Origin: Fimbriimonadia bacterium
GTDB lineage: Bacteria > Armatimonadota > Fimbriimonadia > Fimbriimonadales > GBS-DC
DNA length: 64,000 bases
NCBI GenBank assembly: GCA_026129765.1
Contig: JAHCHP010000017.1
Location: forward strand, 25,279-89,278
Direction: 5' to 3'
Positions 33,317 through 41,927 of the stretch are shown here, piece by piece. Every line of letters begins with the position of its first letter. Positions within the stretch are counted from its first letter, which is position 1. A program made the translations under genes and the position numbers. The notes below the pieces were generated by a model. It saw nothing but the letters and a program-made list of their open reading frames with translations. It was not told where the DNA came from and searched no databases.

Positions 33317-34977
33317 AGCGATTTTCTGATGTGTTGTTGGATGAGGGCATTCTTAGCCCGCAGCGATTGAACGAACTATTGGCGCAAAGACAAGATTTGC
33401 ACGAACCAATAGAAGATTACCTGCTGCGGGTTGGCGCGATTGATGACCGTATTCGCGCAAAGGTGATCAGCGTGATGTATAATGTGCCGCTGCTGGATTT
33501 CCAGACGGTGGAGATTCAACCGGATGCGGTGGCTTTGATTCCTCGTCAAGTCGCGACCCGCTGCCAGGCGGTGCCGATTGCCATTGTTCAGAACCGCTTG
33601 CAGGTCGCGATGATCGATCCGGCAGACATTCCTGCCCTGGACGAATTGCGATCTGCTGCCCAACGCGATATTTTGGTGACGACCGCGCCCATCCCCCAAA
33701 TTCAAGAGGCGTTGATGCGCTTCTATGGATTGGATGAAGATGTGAGCAGTGTCGTCAATCGCATGCAAACTCAAGAAACCGATACCTCGGTGATTCGGTT
33801 GGTGGAGGCATTGTTGAATCGCGCCATTGCGGACCGCGCCAGCGACGCGCATATCGAGCCAACCGATGAGAACACCCGCGTGCGGTCTCGCGTGGATGGG
33901 GTTTTGAGAATTTCATCGGACATCCCCAAAGAACTGCATGAGGCAGTGGTGGCGCGAGTCAAAATCATGGCGAATTTGGATATTGCGGAAAAGCGCGCTC
34001 CTCAAGACGGCAGAATCGCTTATGGCATTGCCGGTTCCACTTATGACTTGCGCGTTTCCACTTATCCAACAGTTAAGGGCGAAAAAATTGTGTTAAGGAT
34101 TTTGGAAAAAAATTCTACTCGTGTCGATTTATCCAGGCTGAGCGACGCGCCCGGACTCATTGAGCGGTTGACCCACCTTATCGAACGACCTTACGGCATG
34201 CTGCTGGTATGTGGACCCACTGGATCGGGAAAAACAACAACCTTGTATGCCAGTTTGAACCATCTGAACACGCCGGAACGCAACATCATCACGATTGAGG
34301 ACCCGGTAGAATACCAATTGCCGGGCATCGCGCAAGCCAATGTAAATGTGAAGGCGGGACTAACTTTCGCGACCGGGCTTCGGGCGATTCTTCGACAAGA
34401 CCCGGATGTGGTGCTGGTGGGCGAAATACGCGACCAAGAGACGGCAGAAATCGCGGTGGAAGCAGCTTTGACTGGGCATATGGTCTTTTCAACCCTGCAT
34501 GCGAACGAAGCGGCGGGCGCGCCGGGCAGATTGACAGAGATGGAGATCGAGCCTTATTTGCTGGCGTCCGCGCTGATTGGAATCGTTTCCCAGCGATTGG
34601 TACGGCGATTGTGTGAAGATTGCAAGGAACCTACACAGCCAGACCCCTGGCTGATGAGCCGATTGAAATTGGATACCGAGAGCTTGCAGAACATAACGCT
34701 TTACCAGCCGAAAGGGTGTCATCGATGCCAATTCACCGGCTACAGGGGACGGGCTCCGATTATCGAGTTAATGGAAATTAACGAGGAGATGCGCCGGAAG
34801 ATCATTAAGCACTCCTCCACTTCCGATATGCGCGAAAGCGCGATTCAGAACGGGATGACGCCTCTCTATGAAGACGCTATGCGCTTGGTGAAGCGTGGGG
34901 TGACCAGTTTGGAAGAGGTTTTGCGGGTGGTGGCAAACGATTTGGAGGAAGAAACGAGCGCGCCGCAGGCGGCTTAA
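33313..34977 (+). CDS. pilB: PilB/GspE-type assembly ATPase
   Basis: A 554-residue hexameric motor. An N-terminal MshEN/GspE-N domain (about 1-145) is followed by the ATPase core: Walker A GPTGSGKTTT near 300-309, Asp box (TIEDPVEY), Walker B (VVLVGEIRD), His box (GHMVFSTLHAN) and the zinc tetracysteine motif CEDC...CHRC, typical of PilB/GspE. It powers pseudopilus/pilus extension. No PilT retraction ATPase is in the window. Starts inside the secretin stop (ATGA). Fifteen bases separate it from the pilC gene. Confidence 0.93.
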   Translation: MKRFSDVLLDEGILSPQRLNELLAQRQDLHEPIEDYLLRVGAIDDRIRAKVISVMYNVPLLDFQTVEIQPDAVALIPRQVATRCQAVPIAIVQNRLQVAMIDPADIPALDELRSAAQRDILVTTAPIPQIQEALMRFYGLDEDVSSVVNRMQTQETDTSVIRLVEALLNRAIADRASDAHIEPTDENTRVRSRVDGVLRISSDIPKELHEAVVARVKIMANLDIAEKRAPQDGRIAYGIAGSTYDLRVSTYPTVKGEKIVLRILEKNSTRVDLSRLSDAPGLIERLTHLIERPYGMLLVCGPTGSGKTTTLYASLNHLNTPERNIITIEDPVEYQLPGIAQANVNVKAGLTFATGLRAILRQDPDVVLVGEIRDQETAEIAVEAALTGHMVFSTLHANEAAGAPGRLTEMEIEPYLLASALIGIVSQRLVRRLCEDCKEPTQPDPWLMSRLKLDTESLQNITLYQPKGCHRCQFTGYRGRAPIIELMEINEEMRRKIIKHSSTSDMRESAIQNGMTPLYEDAMRLVKRGVTSLEEVLRVVANDLEEETSAPQAA

Positions 34978-34992
34978 TAAACTGAAAGAACG

Positions 34993-36204
34993 ATGCCGAC
35001 TTTTGAATGTACGCTCAAAGCGGGGAATCATGAGACCCGACAGATGACCTTGGACGCGCCCACGAAAGAGGCTGCGCTGGAGCAACTTTATCGCGAGGGC
35101 TATTTCGTGCTGTCGTTGCAACAGCAGTCTAAACAAAGCCAAGCGCATCCTTTTTTGGCGAAATTTCAAAAAGTCAAGCAAGAGGAATTAGTGGCGTTCA
35201 GCCGCGAGTTCTCGGTGATGATCAAAGCCGGATTGCCGCTCGTCGAGACCTTAGAAACTATGCAAGAGAATATGCGACCGGGAGCATTGCGCCAAGCGGT
35301 CGAGAAAATTCAGCAAGAGGTGACGGCGGGCGTCAGCCTGTCGGAATCGATTGAGCGGCGGGGTAGTATCTTTCCGAAGTTGTATTTGAATTTGGTAAAA
35401 GCGGCGGAAGTGAGCGGAAACCTGGATCAGATGTTGAAACGCGCCGCCGACTATATGCACGAAAACCTCGCCCTCCAACGAAAAATCAAATCCGCTATGA
35501 TGTACCCCGCTGTGGTGATGGTCGCGACTATGTTCGCGATGGCGTATATGATCGTGTTCATTATGCCCAAATTCTCTGAGATGTTCAAGCAGATGAATGT
35601 GCCGCTGCCCATCACAACCCAACTGTTAGTCACCTTGGGCGATTTGGGCGACAAGCAGAAGTGGCTGGTCCTGGCATCGCCGCTGCTGATCTTAGCGATG
35701 GCTTGGGGCGCATGGCAGGTGGAGAAGATTCGGGAACCGCTCAGTTACGCGATTGCGCGGTTGCCTATGGTGGGCGATTTGACCCGAAAAATCGTGATTG
35801 TGCGCTCGCTTTCTGCCATGCAGACCCTGCTGTCGGCGGGCGTATCGCTCAGCCAGACGCTGGACATTGCGGGCGATTCTTCAGGAGACCGGAAAATGCG
35901 CGCCGCGCTGGAAAAAGTGAAGCAAGATGTGGAGAGCGGGCAGCCCATGGCATCCAGTTTGAGAGAAACGGGACGGTTTCCTGGATTGGTGGTTCAGTTA
36001 GTGACGGCAGGTGAGCGTGCCGGTATGGTTCCTGAGATGATGCAGCAGATTGTCGAGTTTTACGACGACGAAGTGCAGCAGAGGCTGAAAGGCTTGACTT
36101 CTGTTTTAGAGCCGATGATGATGCTCTTTTTGGGGTTAGTGATCGGCATCTTCGCGGTCTCTGTCATCTCGCCGATTTACAACTTGATGGGGCAGATTAA
36201 GTAG
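34993..36204 (+). CDS. pilC: PilC/GspF inner-membrane platform protein
   Basis: A 403-residue polytopic platform protein. Two homologous GspF domains (about 68-190 and 270-395) are each followed by hydrophobic segments (AVVMVATMFAMAYMIVFIM; PLLILAMAWGAWQV; MMLFLGLVIGIFAVSVISPIY). Typical N-terminus of the family (PTFECTLKAGNHETRQMTLDAPTKEAALEQL) is present. It rotates or moves under PilB to insert pilins. It closes the plus-strand operon; comM ends nine bases beyond on the opposite strand. Confidence 0.92.
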   Translation: MPTFECTLKAGNHETRQMTLDAPTKEAALEQLYREGYFVLSLQQQSKQSQAHPFLAKFQKVKQEELVAFSREFSVMIKAGLPLVETLETMQENMRPGALRQAVEKIQQEVTAGVSLSESIERRGSIFPKLYLNLVKAAEVSGNLDQMLKRAADYMHENLALQRKIKSAMMYPAVVMVATMFAMAYMIVFIMPKFSEMFKQMNVPLPITTQLLVTLGDLGDKQKWLVLASPLLILAMAWGAWQVEKIREPLSYAIARLPMVGDLTRKIVIVRSLSAMQTLLSAGVSLSQTLDIAGDSSGDRKMRAALEKVKQDVESGQPMASSLRETGRFPGLVVQLVTAGERAGMVPEMMQQIVEFYDDEVQQRLKGLTSVLEPMMMLFLGLVIGIFAVSVISPIYNLMGQIK

Positions 36205-36212
36205 CGTCCTTC

Positions 36213-37751
36213 TTACCCCGCTCCCCAGAACCGCCGGTCGATACTGCGATATTGAACCGCTTCGGAGAGGTGGGGCAGTTGGATCGACTCCGAATCATTG
36301 AGATCGGCGATAGTGCGCGCGATTTTAAGCACCCGGTCAAAGGCGCGCGCGCTCAAGCCCAGTTGATTGATCGCTTGGCGCAGAAAAGCTTTGCAATCTT
36401 CGTTGATTGGGCAATATTGACGCACCTGTCGCGAACTCATGTGTGCATTGCAGAAGGTTCCTTGCGCGCCGAACCGCTCTTGTTGGCGTTGTCGGGCAGC
36501 CACCACGCGCTTGCGAATCGTCTCCGAACTCTCGCCTGGCTGCAGATTCAGCAACTCCTCTTGACGCAGGCGCGGCACTTCTAAATGCATATCGATGCGA
36601 TCCAGCAGCGGACCGGAAATGCGCTGTAGGTACTTGCGGATGAGGGTCTGATTGCACGAACAACTGTGGTGCGGGTCGCCATAGAAACCGCAAGGGCAGG
36701 GGTTCATGGCGGCAATCAACATACAGCGCGCAGGAAACTCTACTGCGGCTTGCACCCTCGAAACCGAGATGACCCCATCCTCCAAGGGCTGCCGCATGGC
36801 TTCCAGCACATCCCGCTTATACTCAGGCAGTTCATCTAAAAAGAGAACGCCATTATGGGAAAGCGAAATTTCGCCCGGTCGGGGAATACTGCCGCCACCC
36901 ACTAAAGCGGCATAAGAGGTCGTGTGGTGAGGCGAGCGGAAGGGGCGCGTGATCATCAAGCCGGCGCGTTTGCCCAGCGCGCCCGCGACACTATGGATAC
37001 GAGTCGTTTCCAATGCCTCTTTCAGGGTCATCGGCGGCAGAATGGTGGGAAGCCGCCGCGCCAGCATCGTCTTCCCCGAGCCAGGGCTGCCGACAAATAA
37101 CAAGTTATGTCCACCTGCCGCTGCGATTTCCAAAGCGCGTTTCGCCGATTCTTGTCCGCGCACCTCCGCGAAATCGACCTCGTACGGAGGAGTCGCGCTC
37201 AGAAGCGTCTCGGTGTCCACACTCAGGGGCAGTCTCGCTTGGGGATTGCACAAAAAATCGACCACGTCGCGTAAGTCAATCATAGGGTAAACTTCCAAAC
37301 CTTTGACGACCGCCACTTCTGGCGCGTTTTCTGCGGGCAATATGATCCGCCGTTTTCCTGTGGCGTGGGCGTGCAGCGCGAGCGACAGCGCGCCATTTAT
37401 CGGACGCACCGTGCCATCCAGCGACAGTTCGCCCACAATCAGCATGCTGTCCAACTCGTTCATGGGGACTTGTTCGGAGACCGCCAATATGCCGACCGCA
37501 ATCGGCAAATCGAACGAGGGACCTTCCTTCCGGGTATCGGCAGGCGCAAGATTGACGGTCAATCGTTGCAAAGGATAATCCAGCCCAGAGTTTCGGATGG
37601 CGGTCCGCACACGCTCACGCGATTCTTGAACGGCGGTATCCGGCAGCCCGACGATGGTCCAAGCAGGCATTCCGCTCTGAACGTCTACCTCCACGTGAAC
37701 CGTGAACGCATCGATGCCATGCAGCGCGCCGGAGTCGACTTGAGTAAGCAT
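36213..37751 (-). CDS. comM: YifB/ComM family Mg-chelatase-like AAA ATPase
   Basis: A 512-residue protein with the Lon-protease-like S5 N-terminal domain (about 1-190: GLPDTAVQESRERVRTAIRN), a magnesium-chelatase-type AAA core (Walker A GSPGSGKTM; Walker B GVLFLDELPEY) and the C-terminal domain. ComM is a helicase that promotes branch migration during natural transformation. It sits convergent to the pilus operon with a nine-base gap, which suggests competence-linked DNA uptake (inference). It follows the lipoprotein gene at 37761 by nine bases on the minus strand, so they may share a transcript. Confidence 0.93.
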   Translation of the reverse strand: MLTQVDSGALHGIDAFTVHVEVDVQSGMPAWTIVGLPDTAVQESRERVRTAIRNSGLDYPLQRLTVNLAPADTRKEGPSFDLPIAVGILAVSEQVPMNELDSMLIVGELSLDGTVRPINGALSLALHAHATGKRRIILPAENAPEVAVVKGLEVYPMIDLRDVVDFLCNPQARLPLSVDTETLLSATPPYEVDFAEVRGQESAKRALEIAAAGGHNLLFVGSPGSGKTMLARRLPTILPPMTLKEALETTRIHSVAGALGKRAGLMITRPFRSPHHTTSYAALVGGGSIPRPGEISLSHNGVLFLDELPEYKRDVLEAMRQPLEDGVISVSRVQAAVEFPARCMLIAAMNPCPCGFYGDPHHSCSCNQTLIRKYLQRISGPLLDRIDMHLEVPRLRQEELLNLQPGESSETIRKRVVAARQRQQERFGAQGTFCNAHMSSRQVRQYCPINEDCKAFLRQAINQLGLSARAFDRVLKIARTIADLNDSESIQLPHLSEAVQYRSIDRRFWGAG

Positions 37752-37760
37752 TAAAGGTCG

Positions 37761-38834
37761 TTACTGCTGAATCGGTTTTCCGGCAAGTTCATCGATGACG
37801 CCCTGCCTGCGTTCCCGCGCATTTTGAGCGTCTAACCGCCCCACAAAGATCACCACTTTTCCGCCTTCGGGCAAGGCTTCCTTAATCAATTTACCCGCTT
37901 CGCGACCTGCCCGGTAGTTGTTGGTGCCGACATAGCAAAGACGGTTGCTGTCGGGGGCATCGCTGTCTTGGCAGATGACGCTCATCTTTTCGCTGGCTTT
38001 GTTCAACATCTCTTTTTGATTCGCGGGGTCGATGGGGCTGATCGCCATGCCCTGAACGCCTTTGGATATCATATCTTCTACAATCTGCTGCTGCTCGGAG
38101 GGGGTTCCGTTGGGGGGCATGCGGAATTCGCAAATGGCTCCGAAATCTTTTTCGCCTTTTTTCACACCCGCCTGCACATATTTCCAAAAGTCGGAGACCG
38201 TGTTCGAGACCAGCGCGATCTTCACCAAATCGTTGCGGTCAGAGTTGGGATTAGGCGCGTCCGCCTGCCTCAGGAGGTCTTTCAATAAGTTGCGGAATTC
38301 TTCTACATCGCCTTGCTTAATCACGCGGACGGGAATTTCGATCACCGGCGGGTTGGGCAGCGCGGATTTGTCGCCGCGCGCCAGCGATGTCAAAATCTTG
38401 ACTGATTGATAGCCAAACTCAAACGGCTGTTGGGCAATGGCTCCATGAATGAACCCATCCTGGATGCCTTGCAGGGTTTCTTCTTCTTCGTCGAACGCGA
38501 CGATGGTAACTTTGCCCTGTTTGCCCGCGTCTTTGACTGCCGAAAGAATGGCGGGTGGATTGTAACTCCAAAGTCCTACAAGGCAATTCACATCGGGATA
38601 TTTGACCAAGGTATCTTCGACGTTTTGTTTGGCGCGTGTCCGGTCGGCTTGGTCGGTTCGGGTATCCAAAATGGTATACTTGCCGGCTTCAATGGGACCA
38701 GAAGCCGGTGTATCCATTGAGGTTGCAGGGTCGTTGGGCGGCGCAGCAGAAGTCTCTTCGCTTGATTGCTTTTGGCAACCCGTCAACAACAGCAAGGCAG
38801 TTAAAATCGTTCCTGAAATCCATGTTCCTTTCAT
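37761..38834 (-). CDS. circularly permuted sugar-binding lipoprotein (type I periplasmic binding protein)
   Basis: A 357-residue exported lipoprotein (LLTGC, Cys20). The sequence has the two halves of a Peripla_BP_4/ribose-binding-type protein in reverse order. Residues 51-190 (GKYTILDTRTDQADRTRAKQ, LVGLWSYNPPAILSAVKDAG, VAFDEEEETLQGI, QPFEFGYQSV) are what is normally the C-terminal half. Residues 204-357 (VKIALVSNTVSDFWKYVQAG, RMPPNGTPSEQQQIVED, ISPIDPANQ, VGTNNYRAGR, LDAQNARERRQGVIDEL) are the normal N-terminal half. The protein ends AGKPIQQ, where the usual protein would continue into KYTILDTRTDQ. A linker of about 15 residues joins the old C- and N-termini. Frame and lipobox are intact, so it looks functional. 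It follows the 38886 GH gene and likely binds its sugar product; no permease is seen. Confidence 0.85.
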   Translation of the reverse strand: MKGTWISGTILTALLLLTGCQKQSSEETSAAPPNDPATSMDTPASGPIEAGKYTILDTRTDQADRTRAKQNVEDTLVKYPDVNCLVGLWSYNPPAILSAVKDAGKQGKVTIVAFDEEEETLQGIQDGFIHGAIAQQPFEFGYQSVKILTSLARGDKSALPNPPVIEIPVRVIKQGDVEEFRNLLKDLLRQADAPNPNSDRNDLVKIALVSNTVSDFWKYVQAGVKKGEKDFGAICEFRMPPNGTPSEQQQIVEDMISKGVQGMAISPIDPANQKEMLNKASEKMSVICQDSDAPDSNRLCYVGTNNYRAGREAGKLIKEALPEGGKVVIFVGRLDAQNARERRQGVIDELAGKPIQQ

Positions 38835-38885
38835 GACATCTTCTCCGTGCCGAGTTAATTCTCCAAAGAAGCGCGGTTTCCTGCA

Positions 38886-40913
38886 TCATTCCTCCACAAC
38901 CAATACGCCATGAACCTTGAGCGAAGGCAGAGTAACACTGAGCCAGCCCTTGCTCCACTGCCATTTCAGCGCGCCGCCTTCGGGAACCCAACGAACCGCT
39001 TTGGGGCGTTTGGAGGTTTGCAGGCGAACCTTTAGATTAGAGAGGGGTGTTATCTCTTCTGAGTGCAGGAACCGGTCTGCGCGTTGAACGTTGGAGAGGT
39101 TGAGCAGGTGCAGCGACAGCTCGCCTTTGGGCGTTCTTCTAAGCGCGATCTCCACACTGGCGGGAGCTTCGATCTGCGCGATAGGCAAGGGGAACAGCTT
39201 TTTCACAATCTCGCCGGTGAAGGCGCGAACGGTTGGATGATGAGAGCGATGGTAGTTGAGCGCAAGCGGTCCCCACACCGCGCCGATTTTGCCTGCCCCA
39301 TGAGCGGTAAGCGTGGCAGCGATCGTTCCCTCTTGACGGGTGTCACGAGAGCCGTACCGGAATCCAACTGCCTGCGCGTTCTCTTTCAAGCGAACCGTTT
39401 GCCAAACTCCGTTCACATTCGCCAATGTGTTCCCGCTTTTGATTTCGGCAGGCATATTTTGGGGCGCGCCTTCCAGAGTCACGTTGAGCACAGGTTCAAA
39501 CAGACGGGCGCACTTTTCACCCAGCAGCAACAGGCTGCCCCCCGATTTCACATAGTTCAACAGCGCGTCCCGGAACGAATCGCTGAGTTTGTAGCAGTCG
39601 GGCAGAATGACAAGCGGGTACTCCTGCAGGCGAGGCAGCAGTTGGTGTTCGGCAAGAATGTCGACCGAGTAATGCTGCGCGCTCAGCATATCCAGCGCGC
39701 CTTTCAACTCGTCATAAACGCCCCAGTTGCCAAAGGGCGAGTCCATCCGGTCCCAGAAAGTTTCGCTGGAGAGCAGCAGGGCGACTTGAGGCACGGAGCG
39801 GCTTTTGTGGCTGACCGCCTGTCTTGCCCGGCAGAAATCGGCAACTTGTCCCGCAGTTTCAATGATTTCGGGGGCAAGGTAACCGGAGCGGGTCGGTTGA
39901 TAGTAGATTTGAAAGCCGCCGCCCTGCATCAATACGACTGCCGCTTCTTGCTGGAGGTGAACCGCGGATTTCAATGAGTGTCCTTGATCCTGCCCCCAGT
40001 TGAAACCCCATGCCATTAAGTCCCACGGCATGCCCGCGCTTGTGATGTATCGCGCCTCGATACGCGCTGTATCGACCGAACCGCTTGGCGAATAGTCGCC
40101 CGACAGAAAATCCAACTTCGCCTCGATGGGTTTGGGCGCGAAGGTGGTATACATCCAGTTGCTGGTCAACTGGAGTTTGGGATTGAATGCATGCAGCGAG
40201 TCGACCCAATGCGCCAAATAACGTTCAAACTGTTTGCGCTGAAACGCTTTCCAGGTTGCCCAGCGCGCATCAGAGCGGTCTTTGGGGGCGGTGGTTTCGC
40301 CGGTTTCTTTTTGCCAAGCCGCCATCGCAGCGGGAGAGTAGTCCCACTCTACGGCCCAACATTCGCCATCGACCCATGCGCCGTCAAGTTCGTACTTCGC
40401 GCAGACCTCTTTCAATTGAGGAATCAGCAGCCGATCAACATAGTCGCCGAAGGTACTCGCTTTGTCTTGGCTCTTGGTGCCGCTGATGTCCTGTTTTGCC
40501 CAGTCTGGGTTTTGCTGAACCGCCACCGAGTCCCACACGCCAGAATAGTGAATGTATAAGCCGACGCCATGTTCGCGGGTGACTTCGCGCCAAATCTGCA
40601 GGCTGTCTTTCACGATGCCCGGTGAAGGGGTCCCGACCTGCGTGGGGTATCCTGTGTAGCCCGCATGTCCTTTGCAATCGTACTGCACATAATCGGGTTT
40701 TACGCGCCGGAGCAGATGCGCTATGTTTTCTGCGGAAGTCTCTGCTCCCAGAGTGGTGTCGGTCTTTTGGGGATGGAGATCAAAATGCATGCCAAAGAAC
40801 GCCTCTTTGCGAGGCAGGGGCGTTTTGGCGGTGGGCGTATCGGTCATAATTCGGCTCCCATTCAGTAAAAGGAACGGTGTCAGGATGAGTAAGGCGCATC
40901 GGATGGTCATCAT
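38886..40913 (-). CDS. GH29-like glycoside hydrolase with GATase-like C-terminal domain
   Basis: A 675-residue exported protein (signal peptide about 1-22). The N-terminal TIM barrel has motifs resembling alpha-L-fucosidases: GMHFDLH near 41-47, DYVQYDCKGHAGYTG (74-88), GLYIHYSGVWDS (118-129) and DGAWVDGECW (177-186), where D182 aligns with the GH29 nucleophile position. From about 390 a class I glutamine amidotransferase-like domain (LLSSETFWDR, LPDCYKLSDSF, LLLLGEKCA) follows, as in beta-galactosidase-type trimerisation domains. A C-terminal beta domain ends the protein. Family and substrate are uncertain. AAGGAGAA precedes the ATG (40910 is an alternative start). It overlaps the TPR gene by ATGA and lies just upstream of the permuted binding protein. 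Confidence 0.7.
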   Translation of the reverse strand: MMTIRCALLILTPFLLLNGSRIMTDTPTAKTPLPRKEAFFGMHFDLHPQKTDTTLGAETSAENIAHLLRRVKPDYVQYDCKGHAGYTGYPTQVGTPSPGIVKDSLQIWREVTREHGVGLYIHYSGVWDSVAVQQNPDWAKQDISGTKSQDKASTFGDYVDRLLIPQLKEVCAKYELDGAWVDGECWAVEWDYSPAAMAAWQKETGETTAPKDRSDARWATWKAFQRKQFERYLAHWVDSLHAFNPKLQLTSNWMYTTFAPKPIEAKLDFLSGDYSPSGSVDTARIEARYITSAGMPWDLMAWGFNWGQDQGHSLKSAVHLQQEAAVVLMQGGGFQIYYQPTRSGYLAPEIIETAGQVADFCRARQAVSHKSRSVPQVALLLSSETFWDRMDSPFGNWGVYDELKGALDMLSAQHYSVDILAEHQLLPRLQEYPLVILPDCYKLSDSFRDALLNYVKSGGSLLLLGEKCARLFEPVLNVTLEGAPQNMPAEIKSGNTLANVNGVWQTVRLKENAQAVGFRYGSRDTRQEGTIAATLTAHGAGKIGAVWGPLALNYHRSHHPTVRAFTGEIVKKLFPLPIAQIEAPASVEIALRRTPKGELSLHLLNLSNVQRADRFLHSEEITPLSNLKVRLQTSKRPKAVRWVPEGGALKWQWSKGWLSVTLPSLKVHGVLVVEE

Positions 40914-41872
40914 TTCTCCTTAAAAAAAGTGTATCCTCGTTCTGCCCAATAGACGCCTTTTAGCTCGCCGGGCGCAGGGTCTAACTGTTCTTTGTGGGAG
41001 ATTTTCAAACCGCTTCGCTCCTCTTCCGGTTCGAACTCGCGAATGAACTCTAAAGCTTCTTCCGGGCTGTCTGCCACGCAGTAATAGTTGGCAAAATAGC
41101 CCAAAGGGGGACGGTTTGGTTCTATCTGTCGTCTGCCTTCAATCATGACACGGAAGCGGTGGGCGCTGTCGGAAGTTTGATTGCGCAGTTCTCGGATGAA
41201 ATCTTGAATTCCCATCCAGGATTTGTCGCATTGAACCGCTTTTTGCAATGCCTCTCTCATCTTGGGGGTATCGCCTTCCAGATCGTAAATCGCTTTTGTT
41301 AGGCTGGTGTAAAGGGGTGCAAGTTCGTAAGGCTCAACCATTTGGGAAAGCGGGTGCTTCAGGATTGCATGCGCGATTTGGAGCGCGTCTTCAGACTGCC
41401 CGCGCTCGATGGCGATAGCGGCGCGGAGGGTTTCTCGGTAGAGAAACAGGATATGATCTTCCGGCACCTGCATGTTCGCTAACTCGCGTTCCGCCAGGTC
41501 CGGTTCTCCCATCCGGTGATAAGTTAATGCGATGTTGTAATAATTACCGTTAGAATCGGCGTCGGGAAACTGGAATACTTGTTGGAAGGCTGCCAGCGCG
41601 TCTTGAAACTGCGCTTCATCGGAATGAATTTTGCCCAGCATGTCCCAGAAAACCCAGATTTCCGGCGCGATTTTCAGTCCCTCTTCCAAGGTTTCTATGG
41701 CTTGCTGGGTGTTGCCCAATTCCCACCATGCGCGCGCCTTGATTTCAAATCCAGAGGTATGTTTCTTTTTCAGAAGTTTGTCGGCAACTTTTAAGGCGCG
41801 TTCATATTCGCCCTCTTCCAGCAGCGCAAACCCCTCCTCCATCCAAGCATCTTCCGATTTTCCAAAAATCAT
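40910..41872 (-). CDS. tetratricopeptide repeat protein
   Basis: A 320-residue soluble protein with several TPR pairs (EEGFALLEEGEYERALKVADKLL, KARAWWELGNTQQAIETLEEGL, WDMLGKIHSDEAQFQDALAAFQQVF, YYNIALTYHRMGEPDLAERELANM). The C-terminal 110 residues are unassigned. No signal peptide. It probably scaffolds protein contacts. ATG 41872 is preferred because GAGGT lies seven bases upstream. TATAAT at 41893-41898 is an apparent promoter that shares an 18-base block with the ABC gene promoter. It is upstream of the GH29-like gene on the same strand with an ATGA overlap. Confidence 0.85.
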   Translation of the reverse strand: MIFGKSEDAWMEEGFALLEEGEYERALKVADKLLKKKHTSGFEIKARAWWELGNTQQAIETLEEGLKIAPEIWVFWDMLGKIHSDEAQFQDALAAFQQVFQFPDADSNGNYYNIALTYHRMGEPDLAERELANMQVPEDHILFLYRETLRAAIAIERGQSEDALQIAHAILKHPLSQMVEPYELAPLYTSLTKAIYDLEGDTPKMREALQKAVQCDKSWMGIQDFIRELRNQTSDSAHRFRVMIEGRRQIEPNRPPLGYFANYYCVADSPEEALEFIREFEPEEERSGLKISHKEQLDPAPGELKGVYWAERGYTFFKEK

Positions 41873-41892
41873 CACGTTTACCTCGTGAACAG

Positions 41893-41911
41893 ATTATAGC
41901 CGATGGATGGT
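41893..41911 (-). promoter_or_regulatory. minus-strand promoter shared block, TPR gene
   Basis: Minus-strand TATAAT at 41893-41898 is preceded by CCATCCATCGGC. The 18-base block at 41893-41910 differs by one base from 42948-42965 upstream of the ABC ATPase gene. Confidence 0.6.
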
Positions 41912-41927
41912 AGGGGGGTAGCAGTCT

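Noticed and set aside
28339..36204. Pure type II secretion system
   Set aside because: PilM, PilN and PilO-like genes favour a type IV pilus-type machine, though the GspG-like pilin keeps a hybrid possible.
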